NCBI GenBank assembly: GCA_003013855.2
Contig: ML058477.1
Location: forward strand, 4,464,001 to 4,528,000
Reading direction: 5' to 3'
DNA: 64,000 bases
Origin: Liriodendron chinense
Lineage: Eukaryota > Streptophyta > Magnoliopsida > Magnoliales > Magnoliaceae
Below are positions 21,591-33,212 of the stretch, piece after piece (the stretch's first letter is position 1; the number at the start of each line of letters is the position of its first letter). A model generated the notes under the pieces. That model saw nothing but the letters and a program-made list of their open reading frames with translations, was not told the origin of the DNA and did no database searches. Both the position numbers and the translations under genes were made by a program.

Positions 21591-23557
21591 TGAAATTACG
21601 TCGGGTAGCCTAACACAACACCCTACGCATACGCGTGCGGAAGCTTGAGGAGCAACATAGAATTATGGCTAAACCTATAGGAGGGGGGTGATAAGGACCT
21701 TTTTAAAATTATTTTCGCCTACTTAAACAATTCAACAAATTAAGCTACGTAAGCGATAACACTTCGGCTTCCAAGCCTAAGTGGGTCCAATTAATAGACT
21801 AGCATCAGATAAAGCAATAAGCAACCTAGTCTAATCAACTCATGTGGACTAGAGAGGATGGATCAAGAAATGCTCAAGTCAACATGAGGTAGTGAAAGTA
21901 CATCTTGTGAGTGTGGATGTGCCTATCAAGTGCCTAGCATACATTCCTAACTAAGCATTCATAATTAATCAATTAAACATAATGCATAAAGAGAAATGTG
22001 CTCAAGAATCAATCACAAACACAACGATGTATAGTGGTTCGACTACTTGTCTACTCCACTCCCGGTTCAAGTACTCAACCCCTTTGAGCACACCGGCATT
22101 CACTGGGGAGTTTAAATCTGGTTCCTCCCAACCAAGGTGTTTTAACTCGGATCCACCCAACCGGGGAGTTTACAGGTTCCTCCCAACCTACACGTTTGCA
22201 CCCGTGTTGGTGGCTCCCCCTTGGAGACTTTGTTTAGGCCCGACTAACGTGCCAAGGAACGGCTGACGTCCTTAGATTTTAGGCCCAACTAATAGGCCAA
22301 GGATCGGCTAACAACCCCGGGGCGAGTTTGTCAAACAAACTCTACACTCAACTCCCACAGGGAATTGAGTGGATGGACTCTTAACAAGACAACCTTACTT
22401 GTCGGATTGAGCCCCTTGTTCAGCGCCGCTTCGGGTTGCTTCTTCTCGCTCTCCCGTGCTTGAATCAGCTCCCCTTGTGCTCCCCTGATCGTTGACGTCG
22501 TTGCTTTGCCACTTTGCCAAGGCTTCAGCTCCAAGATCAGCTACCTTGCATGTGATGCTCCATTGGAGATGCCCAAGGTGCTAGGGAATGGAGAAACCTC
22601 TACAAATGGTAAGGAAATGGGTTTCCTAGAGGAATGCACCTAAATGGACTCCTAGGTAGTGTTTAGATAAAGGATTTAACTATCATCAAGGTGTCTAAAC
22701 CCTAGGAATCAAGAGGGAACAAGTCCATTCTCAAGATGCCATTGAATGGCCCAAACTTGTGATGAAAACACAAGGAGAATGACTTGCTTTAGGTTTGGGA
22801 TAGAGCCTCTAATGATCTCTAGCAATGGTGGCTTCTATCTCCTCAAAATTCCCTCTCTTGGCTCAAAAAATGAATCCCCCTTTTAAATAGATTTTCTTCC
22901 AACGGTAAAAAAACGGGCAGATTCGCGCATCTCCGATTGATCGGAAGAAGTTCCGATTGATCGGAGACCGGTCCGATTGATCGGAGACAAGTCCGATTGA
23001 TCGGAAATCTATCCAGTGAAGTCTCTGGAAGATATTCCGATTGATCGGAACACTGCCCGATTGATCGGACGGACCCCTTCCGATGGATCGGAAGACTGTC
23101 CGATTGATCGGAAATATGTCTAGTGGATTTTCAAGGTTGCTGGAAAAATTTCCGATTGATCGGAGCTTCTGTCCGATTGATCGGAGTCCTATCGGAGCCA
23201 GTGTCCGATTGAGCGGAGTCCTATCGAAAACTGCTGTTTGAGCCTATTTGATTACAGCAGCTTCCACCTCTTTAATTAGTCTAATTTATCATGTTTTTCA
23301 TGGAGTTCTAAGACTAATGATGATGACTAAAGGTATACCTAGTTGGTCCAAGTCATCTAAGAGGTTATGGGTTAGGTTTTGGTCAAGGCAAGGCACACCA
23401 AGGCATCACATTTACCTGTTTTCTTTTTCCTTGATGCAGCCGGTTCGTCTTGAGTCTTCGTTCTTCGTCTTCATTAAGCTCAACCGACACTAGAGCCACT
23501 GACCTAAGTAATTGACAAACAAGGTGCATTAGTATGCCACAGAAAAGTGCACTAACA
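21591..23557 (-). repeat. Copia LTR L1 (3'-most, 1967 bp)
   Basis: TG..CA ends on both strands. More diverged from L2-L4 than these are from each other, and 64 bp longer. Holds the palindrome array (about 22930-23230). It forms the left outer LTR next to the TSD. Confidence 0.92.
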
Positions 23558-24193
23558 ATCTCCCCCTTTGTCAATTACTTACAAAAACCTAACCTACCAA
23601 AACAAATACATGTACAAGAGATTACATTGATATGAAATAAAATACAGGACTCTTGACATGCCTAAACTAAGCAGCTCCTCTTCAGTTTGCTCCCCCATAA
23701 CCTGTCAATCCCTGCATCACAAAACATAGCAAACTAGTTTTGGTGGGACTTGATCTTTCTCCCCCTTTTTGTCAGCAATTGACAAGCTATTCTCTCCCCC
23801 TTAATGATGCAACAAGTAAGGTTAAGGTAAGAGAAGATAGTATGTCGCAGTTATAACTATAAGCACATGCTAACAAGAAGAGTATAGGGTGCATGATCAT
23901 ATAAAACATGGAGCATGCTAAGGAACATGATTAACAAGAAAATGTAACTATCTAAGCATAGTTAATCATGCATAATTGGTCATCTATGATATACACTATG
24001 CATTAAAGCTCAAGGTCTTATAGCCCAATCAACCAACCTCCCCTATTGGTATATCAAGACCAATACAAAGCAAAGATTAGCATATAAAGAAGCATAAAAC
24101 TCAAGATGATTAGCCAATCTAAGCCGGATGATAGTCTAGCAAGTAGACTCTAGACGGTTACGTCCTTGAAGAGCAACCCGCTCTGATACCAAT
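23558..24193 (-). repeat. Internal region I1, deleted (636 bp)
   Basis: Matches I2 up to about 24140 and then jumps to the primer-site side (CTCTAGACGGTTACG), lacking about 467 bp that I2-I4 have. No coding sequence. The purine tract at 23558-23575 and primer site at 24179-24191 are intact. Confidence 0.88.
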
Positions 24194-26096
24194 TGAAATT
24201 GCGTCGGGTAGCCTAACACGACACCCTACGCATACGCGTTCGGAAGCTTGAGGAGCAACTAGAATTATGGCTAAACCTATAGGAGGGGGTGATTAGGACC
24301 TTATCAAATTCTTTTCTCCTACTTACCGGATTTAACAAATTAAGCTACGTAAGCGATAAACACTTCGGCTTTCAAGCCTAAGTGGGTCCAATTAATAGAC
24401 TAGCAAAAGATAAAGCAATTAACAACCTAGTCTAATCAACTCATGTGGACTAGAGAGGATGGATCAAGAAATGCTCAAGTCAACATGAGGTAGTGAAAGT
24501 ACATCTTGTGAGTGTGGATGTGCTTATCAAGTGCTAAGCATACATTCCTAACTAAGCATACATAATTAACAATTAAACACAATGCATAAAGAGAAATGTG
24601 CTCAAGATCAATCACAAACACAAGGATGTATAGTGGTTCGACTACTTGTCTACTCCACTCCCGGTTCAAGTACTCAACCCCTTTGAGCACACCGGCATTC
24701 ACTGGGGAGTTTAAATCTGGTTCCTCCCAACCAAGGTGTTTTAACTCGGATCCACCCAACCGGGGAGTTTACAGGTTCCTCCCAACCTACACGTTTGCAC
24801 CCGTGTTGGTGGCTCCCCCTTGGAGACTTTGTTTTAGGCCCGACTAACGTGCCAAGGAACGGATGACGTCCCTAGATTTTAGGCCCAACTAATAGTCCAA
24901 GGATCGGCTAACGACCCCGGGGCGAGTTTGTCAAACAAACTCTACACTCAACTCCCACAGGGAATTGAGTGGATGGACTCTTAACAAGACAACCTTACTT
25001 GTCGGATTGAGCCCCTTGTTCAGCGCCGCTTCGGGTTGCTTCTTCTCGCTCTCCCGTGCTTGAATCAGCTCCCCTTGTGCTCCCCTGATCGTTGACGCCG
25101 TTGCTTTGCCAAGGCTTCAGCTCCAAGATCATCTACCTTGCATGTGATGCTCCATTGGAGATGCACAAGGTGCTAGGGAATGGTGAAACCTCTACAAATG
25201 GTAAGGAAATGGGTTTCCTAGAGGAATGCACCTAAATGGACTCCTAGGTAGTGTTTAGACAAAGGATTTAACTATCATCAAGGTGTCTAAACCCTAGGAA
25301 TCAAGAGGGAACAAGTCCATTCTCAAGATGCCATTGAATGGCCCAAACTTGTGATGAAAACACAAGGAGAATGACTTGCTTTAGGTTTGGGATAGAGCCT
25401 CTAATGATCTCTAGCAATGGTGGCTTCTATCTCCTCAAAATTCCCTCTCTTGGCTCAAATAACGAATCCCCGTTTTAAATAGATTTTCTTCTAACGGTAA
25501 AAAAATGGGCAGATTCGTGCATCTCCGATTGATCGGAAAAAATGTCCGATTGATCGGAGCCCAGTCCGATTGATCGGAGACAAGTCCGATTGATCGGAAA
25601 TCTATCCAGAGAAGTCTCTGGAAGAAATTCCGATTGATCGGAACACTGTCCGATTGATCGGACGGCCCCTTCCGATGGATCGGAAGACTTTCCGATTGAT
25701 CGGAGCTTCTGTCCGATTGATCGGAGTCCTATCGGAAAACCTGTCCGATTGATCGGAGTCCTATCGGAAACTGCTGTTTGAGCCTATTTGATTACAGCAG
25801 CTTCCACCTCTTTAATTAGTCTAATTTATCATGTTTTTCATGGAGTTCTAAGACTAATGATGATGACTAAAGGTATACCTAGTTGGTGCAAGTCATCTAA
25901 GAGGTTATGGGTTAGGTTTTGGTCAAGGCAGGGCACACCAAGGCATCACTTTTACCTGTTTCTTCTTCCTTGATGCAGCCGGTCCATCTTGAGTCTTCGT
26001 TCTTCCTCTTCATTAAGCTCAACCGACACTAGACCCACTGACCTAAGTAATTGACAAACAAGGTGCATTAGTATGCCACAGAAAAGTGCACTAACA
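24194..26096 (-). repeat. Copia LTR L2 (1903 bp)
   Basis: Same length as L3 and L4 and almost identical to L3. Ten TCCGATTGATCGGA-type sites start at 25523, 25545, 25565, 25585, 25629, 25649, 25671, 25691, 25712 and 25744. Confidence 0.93.
25523..25757 (-). repeat. Phased palindrome array in copia LTR L2
   Basis: Ten copies of a 14-bp dyad, spaced 22, 20, 20, 44, 20, 22, 20, 21 and 32 bp, i.e. about two helical turns or a multiple. Equivalent arrays: 22930-23230 (L1), 28530-28765 (L3), 31536-31770 (L4), 34543-34775 (L5). The array is upstream of the LTR's TATTTAAA-type box. Confidence 0.9.
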
Positions 26097-27199
26097 ATCT
26101 CCCCCTTTGTCAATTACTTACAAAAACCTAACCTACCAAAACAAATACATGTACAAGAGATTACATGATATGAAATTAAATACAGGACTCTTGACATGCC
26201 TAAACTAAGCTGCTCCTCTTCAGATTGCTCCCCCATAACCTGTCAATCCCTGCATCACAAAACATAGCAAACTAGTTTTGGTGGGATTTGATCTTTCTCC
26301 ACCCTTTTGTTAGCAATTGACAAACTATTCTCTCCCCCTTAATGATATATCAATAAGGTTAAGGTAAGAGAAGATAGCATGTCGCAATTATAACTATAAG
26401 CACATGCTAACTAGAGAGAGTATAGGGTGCATGATCATATAAAACATGGAGCATGCTAAGGAACATGATTAACAAGAAAAAGTAACTATCTAAGCATAGT
26501 TAATCATGTAAAATTGGTCATCTATGATATACATTAAGCATTAAAGCTCAAGGGCTTATAGCCCAATCAACCAACCTCCCCTATTGGTATATCAAGACCA
26601 AAACTAAGCAAAGATTAGCATACAATGAAGCATAAAACTCAAGATGATTAGCTAATCTAAGCATGGTGATAATCTAGCAAGCAAATATATTAATTAAAAG
26701 CAAGGCTAAATTATCAAAAATTTGGCTAATGAGGCTTGAATCCTCTGATTTGCCCATACACACATAAATGAGGGTGAAATCCTCAGATTTTCCTATAGAT
26801 CCAAAGAGGCTAAATTCCTCAAGTTCATCAATTTGCTCAAAATGAGGCTTGATCCTCAGATATTCATTTGAGCTCAATATGATCTCCTAAGGTCACCTAA
26901 ACTAGATCACAACCCCCTTGGGTATGATAAATAGGAACCAACATGCTTGTTGGGAGGGAATTCATCTATCCTAGATTTTCTCCCTTAGGTTCATTCCAAG
27001 TTGGAGAGCAATGTTCGGTAGGGGATATGACAATAGTTCCTACCCTAGTTATTGTTGACCTCAACTAATCATTTTACTTATAGTTCAACATGAGGCAACA
27101 TAGATTCTCCTTTTTGGTTAGACATGATACTAGTGCTCCGGTACCGGATCTTACTCTAGACGGTTACGTCCTTGAAGAGCAACCCGCTCTGATACCAAT
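26097..27199 (-). repeat. Internal region I2 (1103 bp), non-coding
   Basis: On the minus strand: primer site TGGTATCAGAGC at 27197-27186, a short gag-like start (MSNQKGE near 27129) that stops soon after, several GAGG..CCTC hairpins (26727-26870) in a 67-codon open frame, then purine-rich GGGGGAGA text near 26340 and 26100. No gag, protease, integrase or RT. The 67-codon frame comes from the hairpin repeats and is not considered a gene. Confidence 0.85.
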
Positions 27200-29102
27200 T
27201 GAAATTGCGTCGGGTAGCCTAACACGACACCCTACGCATACGCGTTCGGAAGCTTGAGGAGCAACTAGAATTATGGCTAAACCTATAGGAGGGGGTGATT
27301 AGGACCTTATCAAATTCTTTTTGCCTACTTACCAGATTTAACAAATTAAGCTACGTAAGCGATAAACACTTCGGCTTTCAAGCCTAAGTGGGTCCAATTA
27401 ATAGACTAGCAAAAGATAAAGCAATTAACAACCTAGTCTAATCAACTCATGTGGACTAGAGAGGATGGATCAAGAAATGCTCAAGTCAACATGAGGTAGT
27501 GAAAGTACATCTTGTGAGTGTGGATGTGCTTATCAAGTGCTAAGCATACATTCCTAACTAAGCATACATAATTAACAATTAAACACAATGCATAAAGAGA
27601 AATGTGCTCAAGATCAATCACAAACACAAGGATGTATAGTGGTTCGACTACTTGTCTACTCCACTCCCGGTTCAAGTACTCAACCCCTTTGAGCACACCG
27701 GCATTCACTGGGGAGTTTAAATCTGGTTCCTCCCAACCAAGGTGTTTTAACTCGGATCCACCCAACCGGGGAGTTTACAGGTTCCTCCCAACCTACACGT
27801 TTGCACCCGTGTTGGTGGCTCCCCCTTGGAGACTTTGTTTTAGGCCCGACTAACGTGCCAAGGAACGGATGACGTCCCTAGATTTTAGGCCCAACTAATA
27901 GTCCAAGGATCGGCTAACGACCCCGGGGCGAGTTTGTCAAACAAACTCTACACTCAACTCCCACAGGGAATTGAGTGGATGGACTCTTAACAAGACAACC
28001 TTACTTGTCGGATTGAGCCCCTTGTTCAGCGCCGCTTCGGGTTGCTTCTTCTCGCTCTCCCGTGCTTGAATCAGCTCCCCTTGTGCTCCCCTGATCGTTG
28101 ACGCCGTTGCTTTGCCAAGGCTTCAGCTCCAAGATCATCTACCTTGCATGTGATGCTCCATTGGAGATGCACAAGGTGCTAGGGAATGGTGAAACCTCTA
28201 CAAATGGTAAGGAAATGGGTTTCCTAGAGGAATGCACCTAAATGGACTCCTAGGTAGTGTTTAGACAAAGGATTTAACTATCATCAAGGTGTCTAAACCC
28301 TAGGAATCAAGAGGGAACAAGTCCATTCTCAAGATGCCATTGAATGGCCCAAACTTGTGATGAAAACACAAGGAGAATGACTTGCTTTAGGTTTGGGATA
28401 GAGCCTCTAATGATCTCTAGCAATGGTGGCTTCTATCTCCTCAAAATTCCCTCTCTTGGCTCAAATAACGAATCCCCGTTTTAAATAGATTTTCTTCTAA
28501 CGGTAAAAAAATGGGCAGATTCGTGCATCTCCGATTGATCGGAAAAAATGTCCGATTGATCGGAGCCCAGTCCGATTGATCGGAGACAAGTCCGATTGAT
28601 CGGAAATCTATCCAGAGAAGTCTCTGGAAGAAATTCCGATTGATCGGAACACTGTCCGATTGATCGGACGGCCCCTTCCGATGGATCGGAAGACTTTCCG
28701 ATTGATCGGAGCTTCTGTCCGATTGATCGGAGTCCTATCGGAAAACCTGTCCGATTGATCGGAGTCCTATCGGAAACTGCTGTTTGAGCCTATTTGATTA
28801 CAGCAGCTTCCACCTCTTTAATTAGTCTAATTTATCATGTTTTTCATGGAGTTCTAAGACTAATGATGATGACTAAAGGTATACCTAGTTGGTGCAAGTC
28901 ATCTAAGAGGTTATGGGTTAGGTTTTGGTCAAGGCAGGGCACACCAAGGCATTACTTTTACCTGTTTCTTCTTCCTTGATGCAGCCGGTCCATCTTGAGT
29001 CTTCGTTCTTCCTCTTCATTAAGCTCAACCGACACTAGACCCACTGACCTAAGTAATTGACAAACAAGGTGCATTAGTATGCCACAGAAAAGTGCACTAA
29101 CA
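27200..29102 (-). repeat. Copia LTR L3 (1903 bp)
   Basis: Differs from L2 at only a few positions seen (for example T for C at 28952 and CC versus CT near 27322). Confidence 0.93.
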
Positions 29103-30205
29103 ATCTCCCCCTTTGTCAATTACTTACAAAAACCTAACCTACCAAAACAAATACATGTACAAGAGATTACATGATATGAAATTAAATACAGGACTCTTGA
29201 CATGCCTAAACTAAGCTGCTCCTCTTCAGATTGCTCCCCCATAACCTGTCAATCCCTGCATCACAAAACATAGCAAACTAGTTTTGGTGGGATTTGATCT
29301 TTCTCCACCCTTTTGTTAGCAATTGACAAACTATTCTCTCCCCCTTAATGATATATCAATAAGGTTAAGGTAAGAGAAGATAGCATGTCGCAATTATAAC
29401 TATAAGCACATGCTAACTAGAGAGAGTATAGGGTGCATGATCATATAAAACATGGAGCATGCTAAGGAACATGATTAACAAGAAAAAGTAACTATCTAAG
29501 CATAGTTAATCATGTAAAATTGGTCATCTATGATATACATTAAGCATTAAAGCTCAAGGGCTTATAGCCCAATCAACCAACCTCCCCTATTGGTATATCA
29601 AGACCAAAACTAAGCAAAGATTAGCATACAATGAAGCATAAAACTCAAGATGATTAGCTAATCTAAGCATGGTGATAATCTAGCAAGCAAATATATTAAT
29701 TAAAAGCAAGGCTAAATTATCAAAAATTTGGCTAATGAGGCTTGAATCCTCTGATTTGCCCATACACACATAAATGAGGGTGAAATCCTCAGATTTTCCT
29801 ATAGATCCAAAGAGGCTAAATTCCTCAAGTTCATCAATTTGCTCAAAATGAGGCTTGATCCTCAGATATTCATTTGAGCTCAATATGATCTCCTAAGGTC
29901 ACCTAAACTAGATCACAACCCCCTTGGGTATGATAAATAGGACCCAACATGCTTGTTGGGAGGGAATTCATCTATCCTAGATTTTCTCCCTTAGGTTCAT
30001 TCCAAGTTGGAGAGCAATGTTCGGTAGGGGATATGACAATAGTTCCTACCCTAGTTATTGTTGACCTCAACTAATCATTTTACTTATAGTTCAACATGAG
30101 GCAACATAGATTCTCCTTTTTGGTTAGACATGATACTAGTGCTCCGGTACCGGATCTTACTCTAGACGGTTACGTCCTTGAAGAGCAACCCGCTCTGATA
30201 CCAAT
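29103..30205 (-). repeat. Internal region I3 (1103 bp), non-coding
   Basis: Nearly identical to I2; one visible difference at 29943 (C, versus A in I2). Confidence 0.9.
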
Positions 30206-32108
30206 TGAAATTGCGTCGGGTAGCCTAACACGACACCCTACGCATACGCGTTCGGAAGCTTGAGGAGCAACTAGAATTATGGCTAAACCTATAGGAGGGG
30301 GTGATTAGGACCTTATCAAATTCTTTTTGCCTACTTACCAGATTTAACAAATTAAGCTACGTAAGCGATAAACACTTCGGCTTTCAAGCCTAAGTGGGTC
30401 CAATTAATAGACTAGCAAAAGATAAAGCAATTAACAACCTAGTCTAATCAACTCATGTGGACTAGAGAGGATGGATCAAGAAATGCTCAAGTCAACATGA
30501 GGTAGTGAAAGTACATCTTGTGAGTGTGGATGTGCTTATCAAGTGCTAAGCATACATTCCTAACTAAGCATACATAATTAACAATTAAACACAATGCATA
30601 AAGAGAAATGTGCTCAAGATCAATCACAAACACAAGGATGTATAGTGGTTCGACTACTTGTCTACTCCACTCCCGGTTCAAGTACTCAACCCCTTTGAGC
30701 ACACCGGCATTCACTGGGGAGTTTAAATCTGGTTCCTCCCAACCAAGGTGTTTTAACTCGGATCCACCCAACCGGGGAGTTTACAGGTTCCTCCCAACCT
30801 ACACGTTTGCACCCGTGTTGGTGGCTCCCCCTTGGAGACTTTGTTTTAGGCCCGACTAACGTGCCGAGGAACGGCTGACGTCCCTAGATTTTAGGCCCAA
30901 CTAATAGGCCAAGGATCGGCTAACGACCCCGGGGCGAGTTTGTCAAACAAACTCTACACTCAACTCCCACAGGGAATTGAGTGGATGGACTCTTAACAAG
31001 ACAACCTTACTTGTCGGATTGAGCCCCTTGTTCAGCGCCGCTTCGGGTTGCTTCTTCTCGCTCTCCCGTGCTTGAATCAGCTCCCCTTGTGCTCCCCTGA
31101 TCATTGACGCCGTTGCTTTGCCAAGGCTTCAGCTCCAAGATCAGCTACCTTGCATGTGATGCTCCATTGGAGATGCCCAAGGTGCTAGGGAATGGTGAAA
31201 CCTCTACAAATGGTAAGGAAATGGGTTTCCTAGAGGAATGCACCTAAATGGACTCCTAGGTAGTGTTTAGACAAAGGATTTAACTATCATCAAGGTGTCT
31301 AAACCCTAGGAATCAAGAGGGAACAAGTCCATTCTCAAGATGCCATTGAATGGCCCAAACTTGTGATGAAAACACAAGGAGAATGACTTGCTTTAGGTTT
31401 GGGATAGAGCCTCTAATGATCTCTAGCAATGGTGGCTTCTATCTCCTCAAAATTTCCTCTATTGGCTCAAAAAACGAATCCCCCTTTTAAATAGATTTTC
31501 TTCCAACGGTCAAACAATGGGCAGATTCGTGCATCTCCGATTGATCGGAAAAAGTGTCCGATTGATCGGAGCCCGGTCCGATTGATCGGAGACAAGTCCG
31601 ATTGATCGAAAATCTATCCAGAGAAGTCTCTGGAAGAAATTCCGATTGATCGGAACACTGTCCGATTGATCGGACGGCCCCTTCCGATGGATCGGAAGAA
31701 TTTCCGATTGATCGGAGCTTCTGTCCGATTGATCGGAGTCCTATCGGAAAACCTGTCCGATTGATCGGAGTCCTATCGGAAACTGCTGTTTGAGCCTATT
31801 TGATTACAGCAGCTTCCACCTCTTTAATTAGTCTAATTTATCATGTTTTTCATGGAGTTCTAAGACTAATGATGATGACTAAAGGTATACCTAGTTGGTG
31901 CAAGTCATCTAAGAGGTTATGGGTTAGGTTTTGGTCAAGGCAGGGCACACCAAGGCATCACTTTTACCTGTTTCTTCTTCCTTGATGCAGCCGGTCCGTC
32001 TTGAGCCTTCGTTCTTCGTCTTCATTAAGCTCAACCGACACTAGACCCACTGACCTAAGTAATTGACAAACAAGGTGCACTAGTATGCCATGGAAAAGTG
32101 CACTAACA
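30206..32108 (-). repeat. Copia LTR L4 (1903 bp)
   Basis: Same length as L2/L3 but with more substitutions, several shared with L5 (for example GGCTGACG at 30872 and AGCTACC at 31143). Confidence 0.92.
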
Positions 32109-33212
32109 ATCTCCCCCTTTGTCAATTACTTACAAAAACCTAACCTACCAAAACAAAATACATGTACAAGAGATTACATGATATGAAATTAAATACAGGA
32201 CTCTTGACATGCCTAAACTAAGCTGCTCCTCTTCAGATTGCTCCCCCATAACCTGTCAATCCCTGCATCACAAAACATAGCAAACTAGTTTTGGTGGGAT
32301 TTGATCTTTCTCCCCCCTTTTGTTAGCAATTGACAAACTATTCTCTCCCCCTTAATGATATATCAATAAGGTTAAGGTAAGAGAAGATAGCATGTCGCAA
32401 TTATAACTATAAGCACATGCTAACTAGAGAGAGTATAGGGTGCATGATCATATAAAACATGGAGCATGCTAAGGAACATGATTAACAAGAAAAAGTAACT
32501 ATCTAAGCATAGTTAATCATGTAAAATTGGTCATCTATGATATACATTAAGCATTAAAGCTCAAGGGCTTATAGCCCAATCAACCAACCTCCCCTATTGG
32601 TATATCAAGACCAAAACTAAGCAAAGATTAGCATACAATGAAGCATAAAACTCAAGATGATTAGCTAATCTAAGCATGGTGATAATCTAGCAAGCAAATA
32701 TATTAATTAAAAGCAAGGCTAAATTATCAAAAATTGGGCTAATGAGGCTTGAATCCTCTGATTTGCCCATACACACATAAATGAGGCTGAAATCCTCAGA
32801 TTTTCCTATAGATCCAAAGAGGCTAAATTTTTCAAGTTCATCAATTTGCTCAAAATGAGGCTTGATCCTCAGATATTCATTTGAGCTCAATATGATCTCC
32901 TAAGGTCACCTAACCTAGATGACAACCCCCTTGGGTATGATAAATAGGACCCAACATGTTTGTTGGGAGGGAATTCATCTATCCTAGATTTTCTCCCTTA
33001 GGTTCATTCCAAGTTCGAGAGCAATGTTCGGTAGGGGATATGACAATAGTTCCTACCCTAGTTATTGTTGACCTCAACTAATCATTTTACTTATAGTTCA
33101 ACATGAGGCAACATAGATTCTCCTTTTTGGTTAGACATGATACTAGTGCTCCGGTACCGGATCTTACTCTAGACGGTTACGTCCTTGAAGAGCAACCCGC
33201 TCTGATACCAAT
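32109..33212 (-). repeat. Internal region I4 (1104 bp), non-coding
   Basis: As I2/I3 with a 1-bp insertion (AAAATACATG near 32155) and scattered substitutions. The primer site is at 33199-33210. Confidence 0.9.

Noticed and set aside
24475..24759. 94-codon open frame on the minus strand of the copia LTRs
   Set aside because: Overlaps the previous frame on the opposite strand; a by-product of the same low-stop sequence, with no recognisable features.
24596..24847. 83-codon open frame repeated in every copia LTR (also 27602, 30608, 33615, 21982 and, inverted, 15043-15309)
   Set aside because: It is antisense to the LTR and repeated only because the LTR is repeated. No start context, domain or codon pattern supports a protein, although its survival in the older LTR A copy is worth noting.
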